Below, one piece after another: positions 33,761-42,314 of a DNA stretch of 56,291 nucleotides. The first letter of the stretch is position 1, and each line of letters begins with the position of its first letter. The DNA is from Candidatus Daviesbacteria bacterium (GTDB taxonomy: Bacteria; Patescibacteriota; Microgenomatia; Daviesbacterales; UBA10151): positions 1 to 56,291 of the forward strand of contig JACPKP010000008.1 of assembly GCA_016186955.1 (NCBI GenBank), in the 5' to 3' direction. The position numbers and the translations under genes were made by a program. Below the pieces are notes generated by a model. That model did not search any database, was not told the origin of the DNA, and worked only from the letters and a program-made list of their open reading frames with translations.

Positions 33761-34738
33761 ATGCAGACTGTTACCCCTTCCCTGATCCAGGACAAGAGGG
33801 TGCTGCTCAGGCTTGATATGGATGTGGTACTGCAAGAAACCGGTGGGGAGTGGGAGGTTGGAGAGCAATTTAGGTTGGAAGCAGGGGCGCCTACCCTGGA
33901 AATGTGCCTTACCCATGCCAAATCAGTTGTGGTGATGGGTCATCTTGGCAGGCCCAAAGGACAAAAAATTGCAAGATTATCCGTCAAGCCTGTTGCAGAG
34001 TGGTTGAAGAAAAAATTTACCCAGAAATTTCAGGCTAAACTGGATATTTTAGAAAACCTCAGGTTTGATCCGCGCGAGGAACCTTGTGACGAAGGGTTTG
34101 CAAAAGAGCTGGCGGATATGGGGGATTTTTTTGTCAATGAATCATTTGCAGCTTACCGCCCTGCAGCTTCAACCACGGTTTTGCCTAAACTTCTGCCCCA
34201 TGCTGCCGGTTTAAGGTTTGCAAAAGAGGTTGGAATGCTAACAAAAGTGAGGGAAAACCCAAGCAAACCGTTGGTGGTTATCATGGGAGGCGCAAAAGTA
34301 GAAGACAAGTTGCCTGTAATTGAGGCAATGGCAAAAATTGCCGATGCGGTTTTAGTAGGAGGGAAGCTGCCGCTTGAGCTTAACACCACCCCTCGCGTTT
34401 TGCCTCCCAATGTATTGGTGGGTAAACTCAATGAAGCCGGGATGGATATCGCGCAAGAGACGGTAGATTCATGGAAAAGCTTAATAGGGCAAGCCAAAAT
34501 GATAGTATGGAACGGGCCGGTAGGTTTTGTTGAGCAGCCTGAAAATGACAAATCGCGCAAAATTGCTGAGTTGGTTATCCAAAGCAGGGCAGAAAGTATT
34601 ATCGGGGGCGGGGACACTGTTGCTTACCTTGCAAAACTTAAGTTTCTTGATCAATTTAAGTTTGTTTCAACAGGCGGGGGTGCGATGCTGGAATTTTTGG
34701 CAAAAGGCACACTGCCGACAATCCAAGCTCTCGAATAA
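33761..34738 (+). CDS. pgk: phosphoglycerate kinase (short form)
   Basis: 325 aa against about 390-400 in most bacteria. It transfers phosphate from 1,3-bisphosphoglycerate to ADP. Seen: 'VLLRLDMDV' (equivalent of RVDFNVP), 'VVVMGHLGRPKG', 'ENLRFDPREE', 'FFVNESFAAYRP', 'VVIMGGAKVEDKLPVIEAM', 'WNGPVGFVE' and 'GGGDTVAYL...VSTGGGAMLEFL' (nucleotide loop). The substitution N to M in DFNVP is unusual. Deletions are in loops, as in other CPR PGKs. Pairs functionally with GAPDH at 38027. Confidence 0.92.
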   Translation: MQTVTPSLIQDKRVLLRLDMDVVLQETGGEWEVGEQFRLEAGAPTLEMCLTHAKSVVVMGHLGRPKGQKIARLSVKPVAEWLKKKFTQKFQAKLDILENLRFDPREEPCDEGFAKELADMGDFFVNESFAAYRPAASTTVLPKLLPHAAGLRFAKEVGMLTKVRENPSKPLVVIMGGAKVEDKLPVIEAMAKIADAVLVGGKLPLELNTTPRVLPPNVLVGKLNEAGMDIAQETVDSWKSLIGQAKMIVWNGPVGFVEQPENDKSRKIAELVIQSRAESIIGGGDTVAYLAKLKFLDQFKFVSTGGGAMLEFLAKGTLPTIQALE

Positions 34739-34745
34739 TGTTATA

Positions 34746-34775
34746 TTGACAAAGTATACAGGGTATGACTTAATT
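34746..34775 (+). promoter_or_regulatory. possible promoter of 34781
   Basis: TTGACA (34746-34751), N18, TTAATT (34770-34775), 5 nt to ATG 34781. Spacing and -10 are weaker than in the other cases. Confidence 0.4.
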
Positions 34776-34780
34776 AATTT

Positions 34781-35992
34781 ATGGGGAAACCTCAGTCTGG
34801 TTTTGCGCCGGTGATTGTTATCGTAATCCTTCTGTTGGGACTGGGCGCAGGGGGGTATCTGGTCCAGCAGAAAACCAACTTCTTGCCTAAGGCTGGTGGA
34901 GAGACTATACAGATTGTAGACAGCGCAGGCAACCCAATTACTACCACACCTACCCCGGAGGTTAATGTTAAATTGACAGCGCCATGGGCTCCTGTTGCTG
35001 CTACTGTTGTTGGGAGAACTGTGGGCAGGTTACAGCCGCAAACTGCATCAGGCTCAGCCAGGCCAACCCCTTCCTGCCGTCCCCGTCCGCGCTGCCTGGA
35101 TAATCCGCCCTTTTGTCTGATGGCAGAACCGCCAGGTGGTTGGTGTCCTTCACCGCAACCGACACCTAAACCTACCCCTCCTCCATTTGGGGTCAGGATC
35201 ACTATGGCTGAGGACCCGAATTTCACCCTGAATGTAAAAACAGTCCCTTATTATAAAGCCCCGCTTTTTACCAAATATGTCTTTTCCGGGAATCACGGCA
35301 AAAAAACCCTGTATGCCAAGTTTGAGAGACAAACCTCGCCATCAGGCCCGGTGGCATCCGTCAATGCCCAGCCTTTCCCTGCGGTAGTGGAACTTTTAAA
35401 TGACCAAAGCCCAAGCCCAACGCCTTTCTGCAAAGAGGGTGTTAACAGTTTTGCTGTAGGAAAACCTTGTGAAGGGGGAAATTTTCAAGGCGTCACTTAT
35501 GAGTGTTACGACGGTTTTTCAGGCAGCTTGGGGGATGAGACAAGCTGTAAAACTTCTGAGGACTGGTCAAAATATGCCTTGGAAGCTTGTGCAGGGCGGA
35601 CTTCCTGCCCAAAGCCATCCGTGACACCTCCTGCTTCCTGCCGTCCCAGGCCGGCTTGCCTGGATGCCAACCCGCCATGTAGAATGCCGGAACCTGTAGG
35701 CAGATGGTGTCCCGGGAATACCTGCCAGTCAGACAGTGATTGCAAAATCGGGGGAAAGTGTGTCAAGGCCTGCGCGTTGGTAGATTCTTCTTGTCCTGCT
35801 GGCAGGGCTGATTGCCCAAGCAGCCCCCCATGCACCAGTATATGCAGATACCCTACCCCCTCAAAAAGCCCGGAATTAGGAAGAGTCTGTGCCCAGGATG
35901 CCAGGCTGTGTCCGGACGGCTCGTATGTAAAAAGAACCGGCCCGAAATGTGAATTTGCAGTTTGTCCGGGTAGTCCAACAACTACTAATTAA
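34781..35992 (+). CDS. secreted Cys/Pro-rich surface protein with YLVQQ-LPKA anchor
   Basis: 403 aa. An N-terminal membrane helix followed by GYLVQQKTNFLPKA is shared with the proteins at 48666 and 49890. The outside portion is Pro/Thr/Cys-rich with two copies of a 'SCRPRP.CLD..P.C.M.EP.G.WCP' block (about residues 105-130 and 285-310) and a Kazal-like Cys spacing late. Probably disulfide-stabilised and exposed. Function unknown. Confidence 0.7.
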   Translation: MGKPQSGFAPVIVIVILLLGLGAGGYLVQQKTNFLPKAGGETIQIVDSAGNPITTTPTPEVNVKLTAPWAPVAATVVGRTVGRLQPQTASGSARPTPSCRPRPRCLDNPPFCLMAEPPGGWCPSPQPTPKPTPPPFGVRITMAEDPNFTLNVKTVPYYKAPLFTKYVFSGNHGKKTLYAKFERQTSPSGPVASVNAQPFPAVVELLNDQSPSPTPFCKEGVNSFAVGKPCEGGNFQGVTYECYDGFSGSLGDETSCKTSEDWSKYALEACAGRTSCPKPSVTPPASCRPRPACLDANPPCRMPEPVGRWCPGNTCQSDSDCKIGGKCVKACALVDSSCPAGRADCPSSPPCTSICRYPTPSKSPELGRVCAQDARLCPDGSYVKRTGPKCEFAVCPGSPTTTN

Positions 35993-35998
35993 CCACAT

Positions 35999-37279
35999 GT
36001 GGAGTTGATCCTTATATCCATCCTGTTTCTTGTGCCCCTGCTTCCACCTGTTTCAGGGCTGGGTTATGAAGCTGCTAAAGTAGTATTTTTTATTACCGCT
36101 TTATCTTTTACGGTTTTATTTTGGGTTTTAAGATTTAGCTTTGGTTTTGGCAAATGTGATAAGGTTTCATTTGGCGCTCCGCTGAAGGTTTCAGGGTTAT
36201 TCCTGCTGGCGCTGTTGATAAGTTCAATTTTTGGCATCAATCCTCAAAATAGTTTAACAGGCAAAAACCCGTATCTCCAGGGTTGGATTTTATATGCCTG
36301 TCTTTGGGTTTTTGGCATGTTTACTGCAAATTTTGTAAAAAATACCAAAATCTGGCGGCGCTTGATTTTTATCCAGGCTGTGCTTATTTCGTTTTGGGCG
36401 CTCAAAGATTGGGTTTTAATACATATATTAAATAGTTATGCGCCCACATACGCAGGCCGGGTGGTCTCAAGCTTTGGCCAGCCTAATTTTTATTCAGGCT
36501 ATCTGCTGTTGTGTCTTCCCCTGGTATATCCTTTGGTAAAAAGAGAGGGTAGGTTCAAATTGTTTATTTGGGGAGGAGTTGCGCTGACAGTTTTGGCAAT
36601 TGTCATAAGCGGATCAAGGGCGGCAATACTGGTTGCTTTAGGGTTGGGTTTTGCCCTGCTAATCTACAAATTGAGGCGTTTTAAAAAAACTGCTGTTTTG
36701 TTGTCAGCAGCTTTGCTGTTTTTGACTGCATTCTTACTGGCTGCGCTTTTGCAACAAGAGCTGGTGTTACCCGCTGACCATGGATGGTTGCGGTCTAACT
36801 CACCGGAAAAAAGGGGGTATATTTGGCAGGTTATGGGGGAGGCAATAGCGCAAAGGCCATTTTTGGGCTACGGTTTGGAAAATACAGATTCAGCCTATGC
36901 GCAGTTTTTTACACGCCAGGATTTTAATGCTGTGAAAAACCCCGCTTTTTATTCCCTGAAAAATCTGGTGGTTGACCGCGCCCACAGCTACCCCTTGGAT
37001 ATATTAATGTTTTCAGGCGCAGTAGGCCTCATAGCCTGGCTGTTTTTTATTTATACATGCTTTAAAAAAGCCAAAGATTGGCAGCGCGTGTTCTTGATTG
37101 TTTATCTGGCCTGGACTTTGGTGCAGATCCAGTCTATAGCCCACCTGATGCTTTTCTTTTTTGTGTTAGGGCTTATTGGTGAAAGACGTAGAAGTTCAGG
37201 AGTTGTCAAAACTTTGTCATCTCTCGCGAATGCGAGTATTTCTGAAACAAGTTCAGAGATTCCTCGTTACTCGGAATGA
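35999..37279 (+). CDS. O-antigen ligase family (Wzy/WaaL-like) membrane protein
   Basis: 426 aa with about ten transmembrane helices. Motifs of the family: 'YAGRVVSSFGQPNFYSGYLLL', 'VISGSRAAILVAL' (GSR), and a periplasmic loop 'FLGYGLENTDSAYAQFF ... VDRAHSYPLDILM' with the His. It would polymerise or ligate surface glycans from undecaprenyl carriers. GTG start at 35999. The last 35 residues after LGLIGERRR are encoded by a repeat (37200-37280) and look non-native. Confidence 0.85.
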   Translation: MELILISILFLVPLLPPVSGLGYEAAKVVFFITALSFTVLFWVLRFSFGFGKCDKVSFGAPLKVSGLFLLALLISSIFGINPQNSLTGKNPYLQGWILYACLWVFGMFTANFVKNTKIWRRLIFIQAVLISFWALKDWVLIHILNSYAPTYAGRVVSSFGQPNFYSGYLLLCLPLVYPLVKREGRFKLFIWGGVALTVLAIVISGSRAAILVALGLGFALLIYKLRRFKKTAVLLSAALLFLTAFLLAALLQQELVLPADHGWLRSNSPEKRGYIWQVMGEAIAQRPFLGYGLENTDSAYAQFFTRQDFNAVKNPAFYSLKNLVVDRAHSYPLDILMFSGAVGLIAWLFFIYTCFKKAKDWQRVFLIVYLAWTLVQIQSIAHLMLFFFVLGLIGERRRSSGVVKTLSSLANASISETSSEIPRYSE

Positions 37280-37280
37280 C
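37200..37280. repeat. palindromic repeat forming the 3' end of the ligase-like gene
   Basis: tgtcatctctcgcgaatgcgag ... ctcggaatgacag: boundaries GTCAT/ATGAC as in the other elements. It is translated as the Ser-rich C-terminus and supplies the stop TGA. Confidence 0.55.
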
Positions 37281-37320
37281 AGTTTCTTTGTTAAATCCTG
37301 AACGGTTACTGAAAGACATC

Positions 37321-37349
37321 TTGACAGCAAGATGTCTTTATGCTAAATT
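37321..37349 (+). promoter_or_regulatory. promoter of VapBC-3
   Basis: TTGACA (37321-37326), N17, TAAATT (37344-37349), 7 nt to ATG 37357. Leaderless; an upstream start at 37276 would include the promoter. Confidence 0.65.
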
Positions 37350-37356
37350 TACAATC

Positions 37357-37581
37357 ATGATGATCCGTACGACAGTCAGGTTTGAAGAAAACTTATTTAA
37401 AGAAGCCCGGAAAAAAGCCATTGACGAGGGAATGCCTTTTGCAGATATTGTCAACCAGGCGCTAAAAGATTTTCTGAAAACTAAAAAAACACCAAAAAAA
37501 CAAAAATTTGAGTTTAAAGTCTATAATGTTGGTCCAATAAAAGGCAGTTTAAGCCGAGAAAAATTGTATGAGAATATCTGA
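37357..37581 (+). CDS. ribbon-helix-helix-type antitoxin
   Basis: 74 aa from ATG 37357 (or the adjacent ATG 37360). 'MIRTTVRFEENLFKEARKKAIDEGMPFADIVNQALKDFL' is a classic RHH DNA-binding fold; the C-terminal tail would bind the toxin. Overlaps the PIN gene by 14 bp. Confidence 0.82.
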   Translation: MMIRTTVRFEENLFKEARKKAIDEGMPFADIVNQALKDFLKTKKTPKKQKFEFKVYNVGPIKGSLSREKLYENI

Positions 37582-38017
37582 GCCTGTTCTTTTCGATACA
37601 AATATTTTAATCTATGCGCAGGATCCAAAATCAAAATTTTATTCCCAGGCGGAGAGCCTCATTAAGCAGGTAGTAGATGGTCAGTTGGTTGGTGTACTCT
37701 CTCAACAAAATCTTTTAGAATTTTACTCTGTAATGACTGATTCAAAAAGAGTCACAAATCCAATATTACCTGACAACTGCCTTAAATTAATTCAAGATTT
37801 AATAAATTCATTATTTTTAGTTATTTCACCAGGTACAGACGCCTTAAATGTTTTATCGGATATTTGTCAAAAGCTTAACTTAAAAGACGGCAAGATTTTT
37901 GATGCTTATCTTGTGGCTACTATGCTCTCGAATAAGATCTTTTCCATTCTTACTGCCAATACTAAAGATTTTCAAAACTTCCCTGATATTAAAATTTTTG
38001 ATATTATGGATGTATGA
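37568..38017 (+). CDS. vapC: PIN-domain toxin (VapC)
   Basis: 149 aa. 'VLFDTNILIYAQD', 'QQNLLEFYSVM', 'DGKIFDAYLVATMLSNKIFSILTANTKDF' give the metal-binding acids. Predicted RNase of a toxin-antitoxin pair. Confidence 0.88.
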   Translation: MRISEPVLFDTNILIYAQDPKSKFYSQAESLIKQVVDGQLVGVLSQQNLLEFYSVMTDSKRVTNPILPDNCLKLIQDLINSLFLVISPGTDALNVLSDICQKLNLKDGKIFDAYLVATMLSNKIFSILTANTKDFQNFPDIKIFDIMDV

Positions 38018-38026
38018 TAAAAATAT

Positions 38027-39124
38027 ATGTTACGCGTCGCAATTAACGGTTTTGGCAGGATTGGCAGGAATGCATTTAAAGTAGCGCTGGAGGAACATCC
38101 CCAGGATCTTGAAATTGTTGCCATAAATGACCTTACTTCTCCTCAAGTTTTGGCCCATCTTTTAAAATACGACACAGCTTATGGCCAGTGGGGGAAAGAA
38201 GTCACCTTTGATGACCAAAATATCATTATAGAGAACCTGCCTCCCGTCCTGCCTGACGGCAGTCAGGGCCTGCCTGACGGCAGTCAGGGCAGGCAGGCAA
38301 AAATCCCTGTTTATGCCGAGAAGGAACCTGCCAAACTACCCTGGAGAAATTTGAACATTGACGTGGTGATAGAGTCTACAGGCAGGTTTACGGACGAGGA
38401 AGGGATGAAGCAGCATTTACTGGCGGGTGCAAAAAAAGTGATTTTGTCTGCGCCTGCCAAGGGAGGTACGATCGGCACTTTCCTGGTCGGGGTTAACAGT
38501 GAGGACTACAAGGGCGAAAACCTGATAAATAATGCCTCCTGCACCACTAATTGCATAGCCCCCGTGGCAGCCATTATACAGGCCAAATTCGGCATTAAAA
38601 AGGCGCTTATGACCACTATTCACTCTGTCACAGCAGAACAAAACCTGATAGACGGCCCTCCTCCCGGTGGTAAGTCAGATGACCTCCGTCGGGCTCGGGC
38701 TGCATATTCAAATATAATTCCTACCACCACTGGCGCGGCAATCTCAACAACTGAAGCAATCCCTGCCCTGAAGGGTTTGTTTGACGGCCGGGCAATCCGT
38801 GTCCCAACCATAGTTGGGTCAATTTCTGATTTTACATTCTTATTGGATCAAAAAGTAACAGTTGAGGTTGTAAACCAAGCGATTAAAGAAGCATGTGAAG
38901 AACCATTGTGGAAAGGTATAGTAGCCTGGACGGAGGAACCGTTTGTATCATCTGATATAGTTGGACGCAGTGAGTCGGCAATAGTGGACTTGAGTTTGAC
39001 TCAGGTTGTAGATGGTGATTTGCTGAAAATTTTTGCCTGGTATGACAATGAGTGGGGATATGCCAACAGGTTGGTAGAGCTGGTGATTAATATAGGCAAA
39101 ACACTACAACAAACTACCCCGTAG
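38027..39124 (+). CDS. gap: glyceraldehyde-3-phosphate dehydrogenase
   Basis: 365 aa. NAD-binding 'INGFGRIGRNAFK', active-site SCTTNC, and 'SVTAEQNLIDGP' and 'AWYDNEWGYANRLVEL' at the end. An insertion of about 20 residues (LPDGSQGLPDGSQGRQ) in the N-terminal domain is encoded by tandem palindromes (38249-38303), at a surface loop after 'IENLPP'. Otherwise complete. With PGK it gives the lower glycolytic steps. Confidence 0.95.
   Translation: MLRVAINGFGRIGRNAFKVALEEHPQDLEIVAINDLTSPQVLAHLLKYDTAYGQWGKEVTFDDQNIIIENLPPVLPDGSQGLPDGSQGRQAKIPVYAEKEPAKLPWRNLNIDVVIESTGRFTDEEGMKQHLLAGAKKVILSAPAKGGTIGTFLVGVNSEDYKGENLINNASCTTNCIAPVAAIIQAKFGIKKALMTTIHSVTAEQNLIDGPPPGGKSDDLRRARAAYSNIIPTTTGAAISTTEAIPALKGLFDGRAIRVPTIVGSISDFTFLLDQKVTVEVVNQAIKEACEEPLWKGIVAWTEEPFVSSDIVGRSESAIVDLSLTQVVDGDLLKIFAWYDNEWGYANRLVELVINIGKTLQQTTP
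38249..38303. repeat. tandem palindromic repeats inside gap
   Basis: Two copies of cctgcctgacggcagtcagg plus a half copy, in frame, total length a multiple of three. Same family as 13591 and 28650. Confidence 0.75.
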
Positions 39125-39896
39125 TTTATAAAAAGGGATATTAAGTAAAAAATTATAGAGAGTAAGTAAGGTAACCTATAATAGATTTTAATCATTTTTG
39201 AGTCTAAATTGGATGATTTTAATCTCCATAGGATATATTGTCCCCATATTTAAACACTATCCGCACCCCGGCTATATACCTACTGTACCGTACAATACAG
39301 GGTAAAGCCGCGGTATCCAGAGGTTACGCTTTTATACCGCCTCAGGTACTATTCTATAGGGTTTCCAATAAAATACATGTTTATTATCAGTATATGTAAA
39401 TATACCAGGAAAAGAGATAAACTAGAAGCTTATAAAAAATGAATTAAGTAGATTTTGATAACCTGTTATACTCTAAATCAATTAATTTACCTTCCATATC
39501 AGTATAATTGATAAAAATTTATAATAAATTGTAATTATTTTTGAGCACCTGATTTTAAAATTGGGAACTAGGTTAATATTATTTATAGGCTTAAATTTTA
39601 AGAAAAGTATATTTAAATTTTTTTATTCAAAAATAAAAAAGCTCAAAGACATTTATCTACTATAAGTTCTAAAATTAATTATAAAGCCGTCTGTTCCTTC
39701 AAATTTGAGGCTAAACAACATTAAACTCCCGAATTTTAGCATGTAAACATATATAATAATGAAATGTAAAATTTACTTAGAACATATATATCCTATAAAT
39801 ATATGATTAAATTGGTATAGAAGTCAAAAGAGTGCTTTTTAAAGCTATCTTATAGACTCTTGACAAAGTAGTTATCATTAATGTTAACATTTAAAT
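39125..39896. other. 772-bp AT-rich intergenic region
   Basis: No gene seen on either strand. It is very AT-rich except for a short GC-richer part (39255-39345) with the pseudo-palindrome 'accgcggtat'. At the right end TTGACA (39859-39864) with a -10 near 39883-39888 (ttaaca) precedes ATG 39897 by about 8 nt. The region marks the boundary between the gap gene and the exosortase locus. Confidence 0.6.
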
Positions 39897-42314
39897 ATGT
39901 ATAGGAAGTTGTCCAAGGAGCAAAAAAAGGCCCTTCTGGAAAGGATTAGGGCAGGGGAGAGATTATCAAAACTTGCAAGGGAAGCAAAAATTTCAAGAAC
40001 TATCATATATAAATGGTTAAGTAAAAAATCTTTATTCCCGCAATACCCTAAAGGTTCTGTACACCCAAGGAAAATACCTAAGTTTAAAGAAAAGGAGATT
40101 GTTAAGGCAGCTATAAAACATCCATCTCTATCAATTGCAGGGATCGCCCAAGCTACAAAATTAAGTACATATTTTGTCTGGCAGACCTTAAAAAGATACA
40201 GATTAAGCACAAAGGAGGATAAAAGAATTTATATAGAGAGAAATGGCAATAGCCTGGTGAAGGAGGTGCCGGTCAACGATAGGGTGATGATGTTAAGAAG
40301 ATTTGAAAATGGGGATAAAGTTACCCAAATCTGCAAGGATTTTAATGTTTCAAGGACCGTATTTTACAGATGGCTTAAAAGGTACCAGCAGTTGGAGGAA
40401 AAGAACACAGAATCTCTAGTGGGACTAAGGCCAAGAGGTGAAAGCCATTGGAGGTTTATCCCCGGCGCAGAAGATCTTGTTTTAAAGCTTGTTTTAAGCA
40501 ACCCAAAATATTCAGCGCACCAGATCAGCAGGAAGTTGGAGCAAACCAACGGGAAACCAATAATTTCAAGTTTTGGGGTGCATAAAATATTGAAAAAACA
40601 TAATTTGAATATATATGAAAAAAGATTAGTATATGCAAGAGGTAAACAACAGACAGCATTCCCATACCAGGAGGAGCCAGCGCCGGTAAAGCAGGTTTTT
40701 GGTTCTATCCCGGGTGTTTCTTCCAAGCCTCCTCCAAGGGCAGGCTATTTTTTTAATACCCGGTCGTTTTTGATTATCTTTGCAATCGCGTTTTTCTTCG
40801 CTGTTTTTACCATCCCATCCATTGCTTCAATAACTAAAGCTTCAAGCCTGGCGCCTAAATTAGGCATGATCCTTGCCTATGTTTCTTTAACTTTTGGTAT
40901 GGTGTTTTTTCTCTATTCGCTAAAGTATTACATATCAATAGCTTTGATTTTATTATTTTCACGAAAGACGCCTACGGAATTAGGGCTAAAACAGCCGATG
41001 GGTTTGACCGCTGATCTACATACAATTGATCTTGACAGGAAACCTTTCGTCTCAATCCACCTTGCTGTATATAATGAAAAGAGAGTTTTGGAAAAGTTAC
41101 TCACAGCAGCAACCGCCCAGGAGTATAAAAACTATGAAGTAATAGTTGTTGATGACTCAACAGATGGATCCAAGGATATAATAAAAAGTTTTTTAAAGAA
41201 AAGGAGGGGGGAGTTTGATGAAGCTAAAAATGATAATTATGAAATTTTCATCTCCGCACCTTTTTTTAAAAATGAACCAAAGATAACAGTCATTCACAGG
41301 TATAATAGGGCTGGTTTTAAAGGTGGGGCGCTGAATAAAGCCTTGAACGTAATGGATCCAAGGTCAGAGTATGTGGTAATTTTGGATGCAGACTTTATTC
41401 CCTATCCTGACACCATAATCCAGTTTTTAAAGTACTTTAAGCTGAGTGTAGGGAGCCTGGAATTAAACTGTCATCCCCGACCTGATCGGGGATCCATAAA
41501 TAATGTTCAAGTGATGGATTCCCGCTTTCGCGGGAATGACAGGGTATTGTCTTCTAACATCGCTGCCATCCCCGCCTACGCTGAAGCTTCGGCGGGCTAC
41601 TGCGGCTCCAATGTCGCTGCAGTGCAGGGTTACCAGTGGCATGTGCTCAACAAATCAGAAAATTGGATTACCAGGGGGGGTAAGGAGTGAGTATTCGGGG
41701 TCTTATGTTGTTGAAAGAGCTGCAGTCGAGTTGTATTCAGGATTAAAACAGATTGCAGGCTCAGTTTATATGATTAAAGCAGGTATCTTAAAAGAGATGG
41801 GTTGGGTACATCCATTACTGAAGATTTTGAGCTGACATTGAAGCTTTATGAGCAGGGTTATAAAGTTGCTTATACTCCATATATCCAGGCCCCTGCAGAG
41901 GCTGTCTCTACTATAAAGCGGTTGATACGCCAGAGGATGAGGTGGGCAGAAGGACACTCTTTCAATATAAAAAAGATGTTTACTAGGCTTATTTTCTCAC
42001 CAAATTTGACACCTGCTGAAAAATTTGAGCTGGCCTACCTTGCCCCGTACTATTTACAGTCTGGCCTGTTTATATTGGGTACATTCTCCTGGTTTTTATC
42101 CGAGGCAGTTTTTCAGTCAAACCTGCCTTTTTGGACAGCCGTTTGGGGTTGGTCACTGGTTTTGACTAACCTCTTTGCCCTGCCCCTGATGAACCTGGTG
42201 GGGCTTTTTTTGGAGGAAGCAGACGAGAGGGATTACCTTGGGCTTTTCTCATTTGTCGCCCTTTCATATATAATGGCGCCTTTCAGGGGTATGCTGCTGT
42301 TAAAGGGTTTTTAG
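39897..42314 (+). pseudogene. HTH-array / membrane GT2 glycosyltransferase, frame-disrupted, continuous with 42315-44476
   Basis: Frame 1 (39897-41690): transposase-like helix-turn-helix units at about residues 8-50, 65-100, 130-165 and 190-245, two membrane helices (about 280-305, 320-355), then a GT2 domain: 'VSIHLAVYNEKRVLEKLL', 'VIVVDDSTDGS', 'YVVILDADFIPYPD' (DxD). A repeat-coded insertion lies at about 525-565. Frame 2 (about 41690-41803): 'SEYSGSYVVERAAVELYSG'. Frame 3 to 42314: 'SITEDFELTLKLYEQGY', 'RQRMRWAEGH' (QxxRW) and further membrane helices. Each shift is one base in a G-run: G7 at 41673-41680 (G6 needed), GGG at 41803-41806 (one G short), GGGG at 42286-42289 (one G short). No DDE transposase domain. 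Confidence 0.75.
41468..41600. repeat. RPDRGS...RFRGNDR-type repeat inside the GT2 gene
   Basis: gtcatccccgacctgatcgg ... gcgggaatgac, as in 8912-9026, followed by a cgcctacgctgaagcttcgg part. It is translated in frame as about 45 residues, splitting the GT2 domain between DxD and QxxRW. Confidence 0.75.

Noticed and set aside
39897-40700. Insertion sequence transposase
   Set aside because: Only HTH domains of transposase type are present; the frame continues into membrane helices and a GT2 domain, and no DDE motif or terminal repeats were found.
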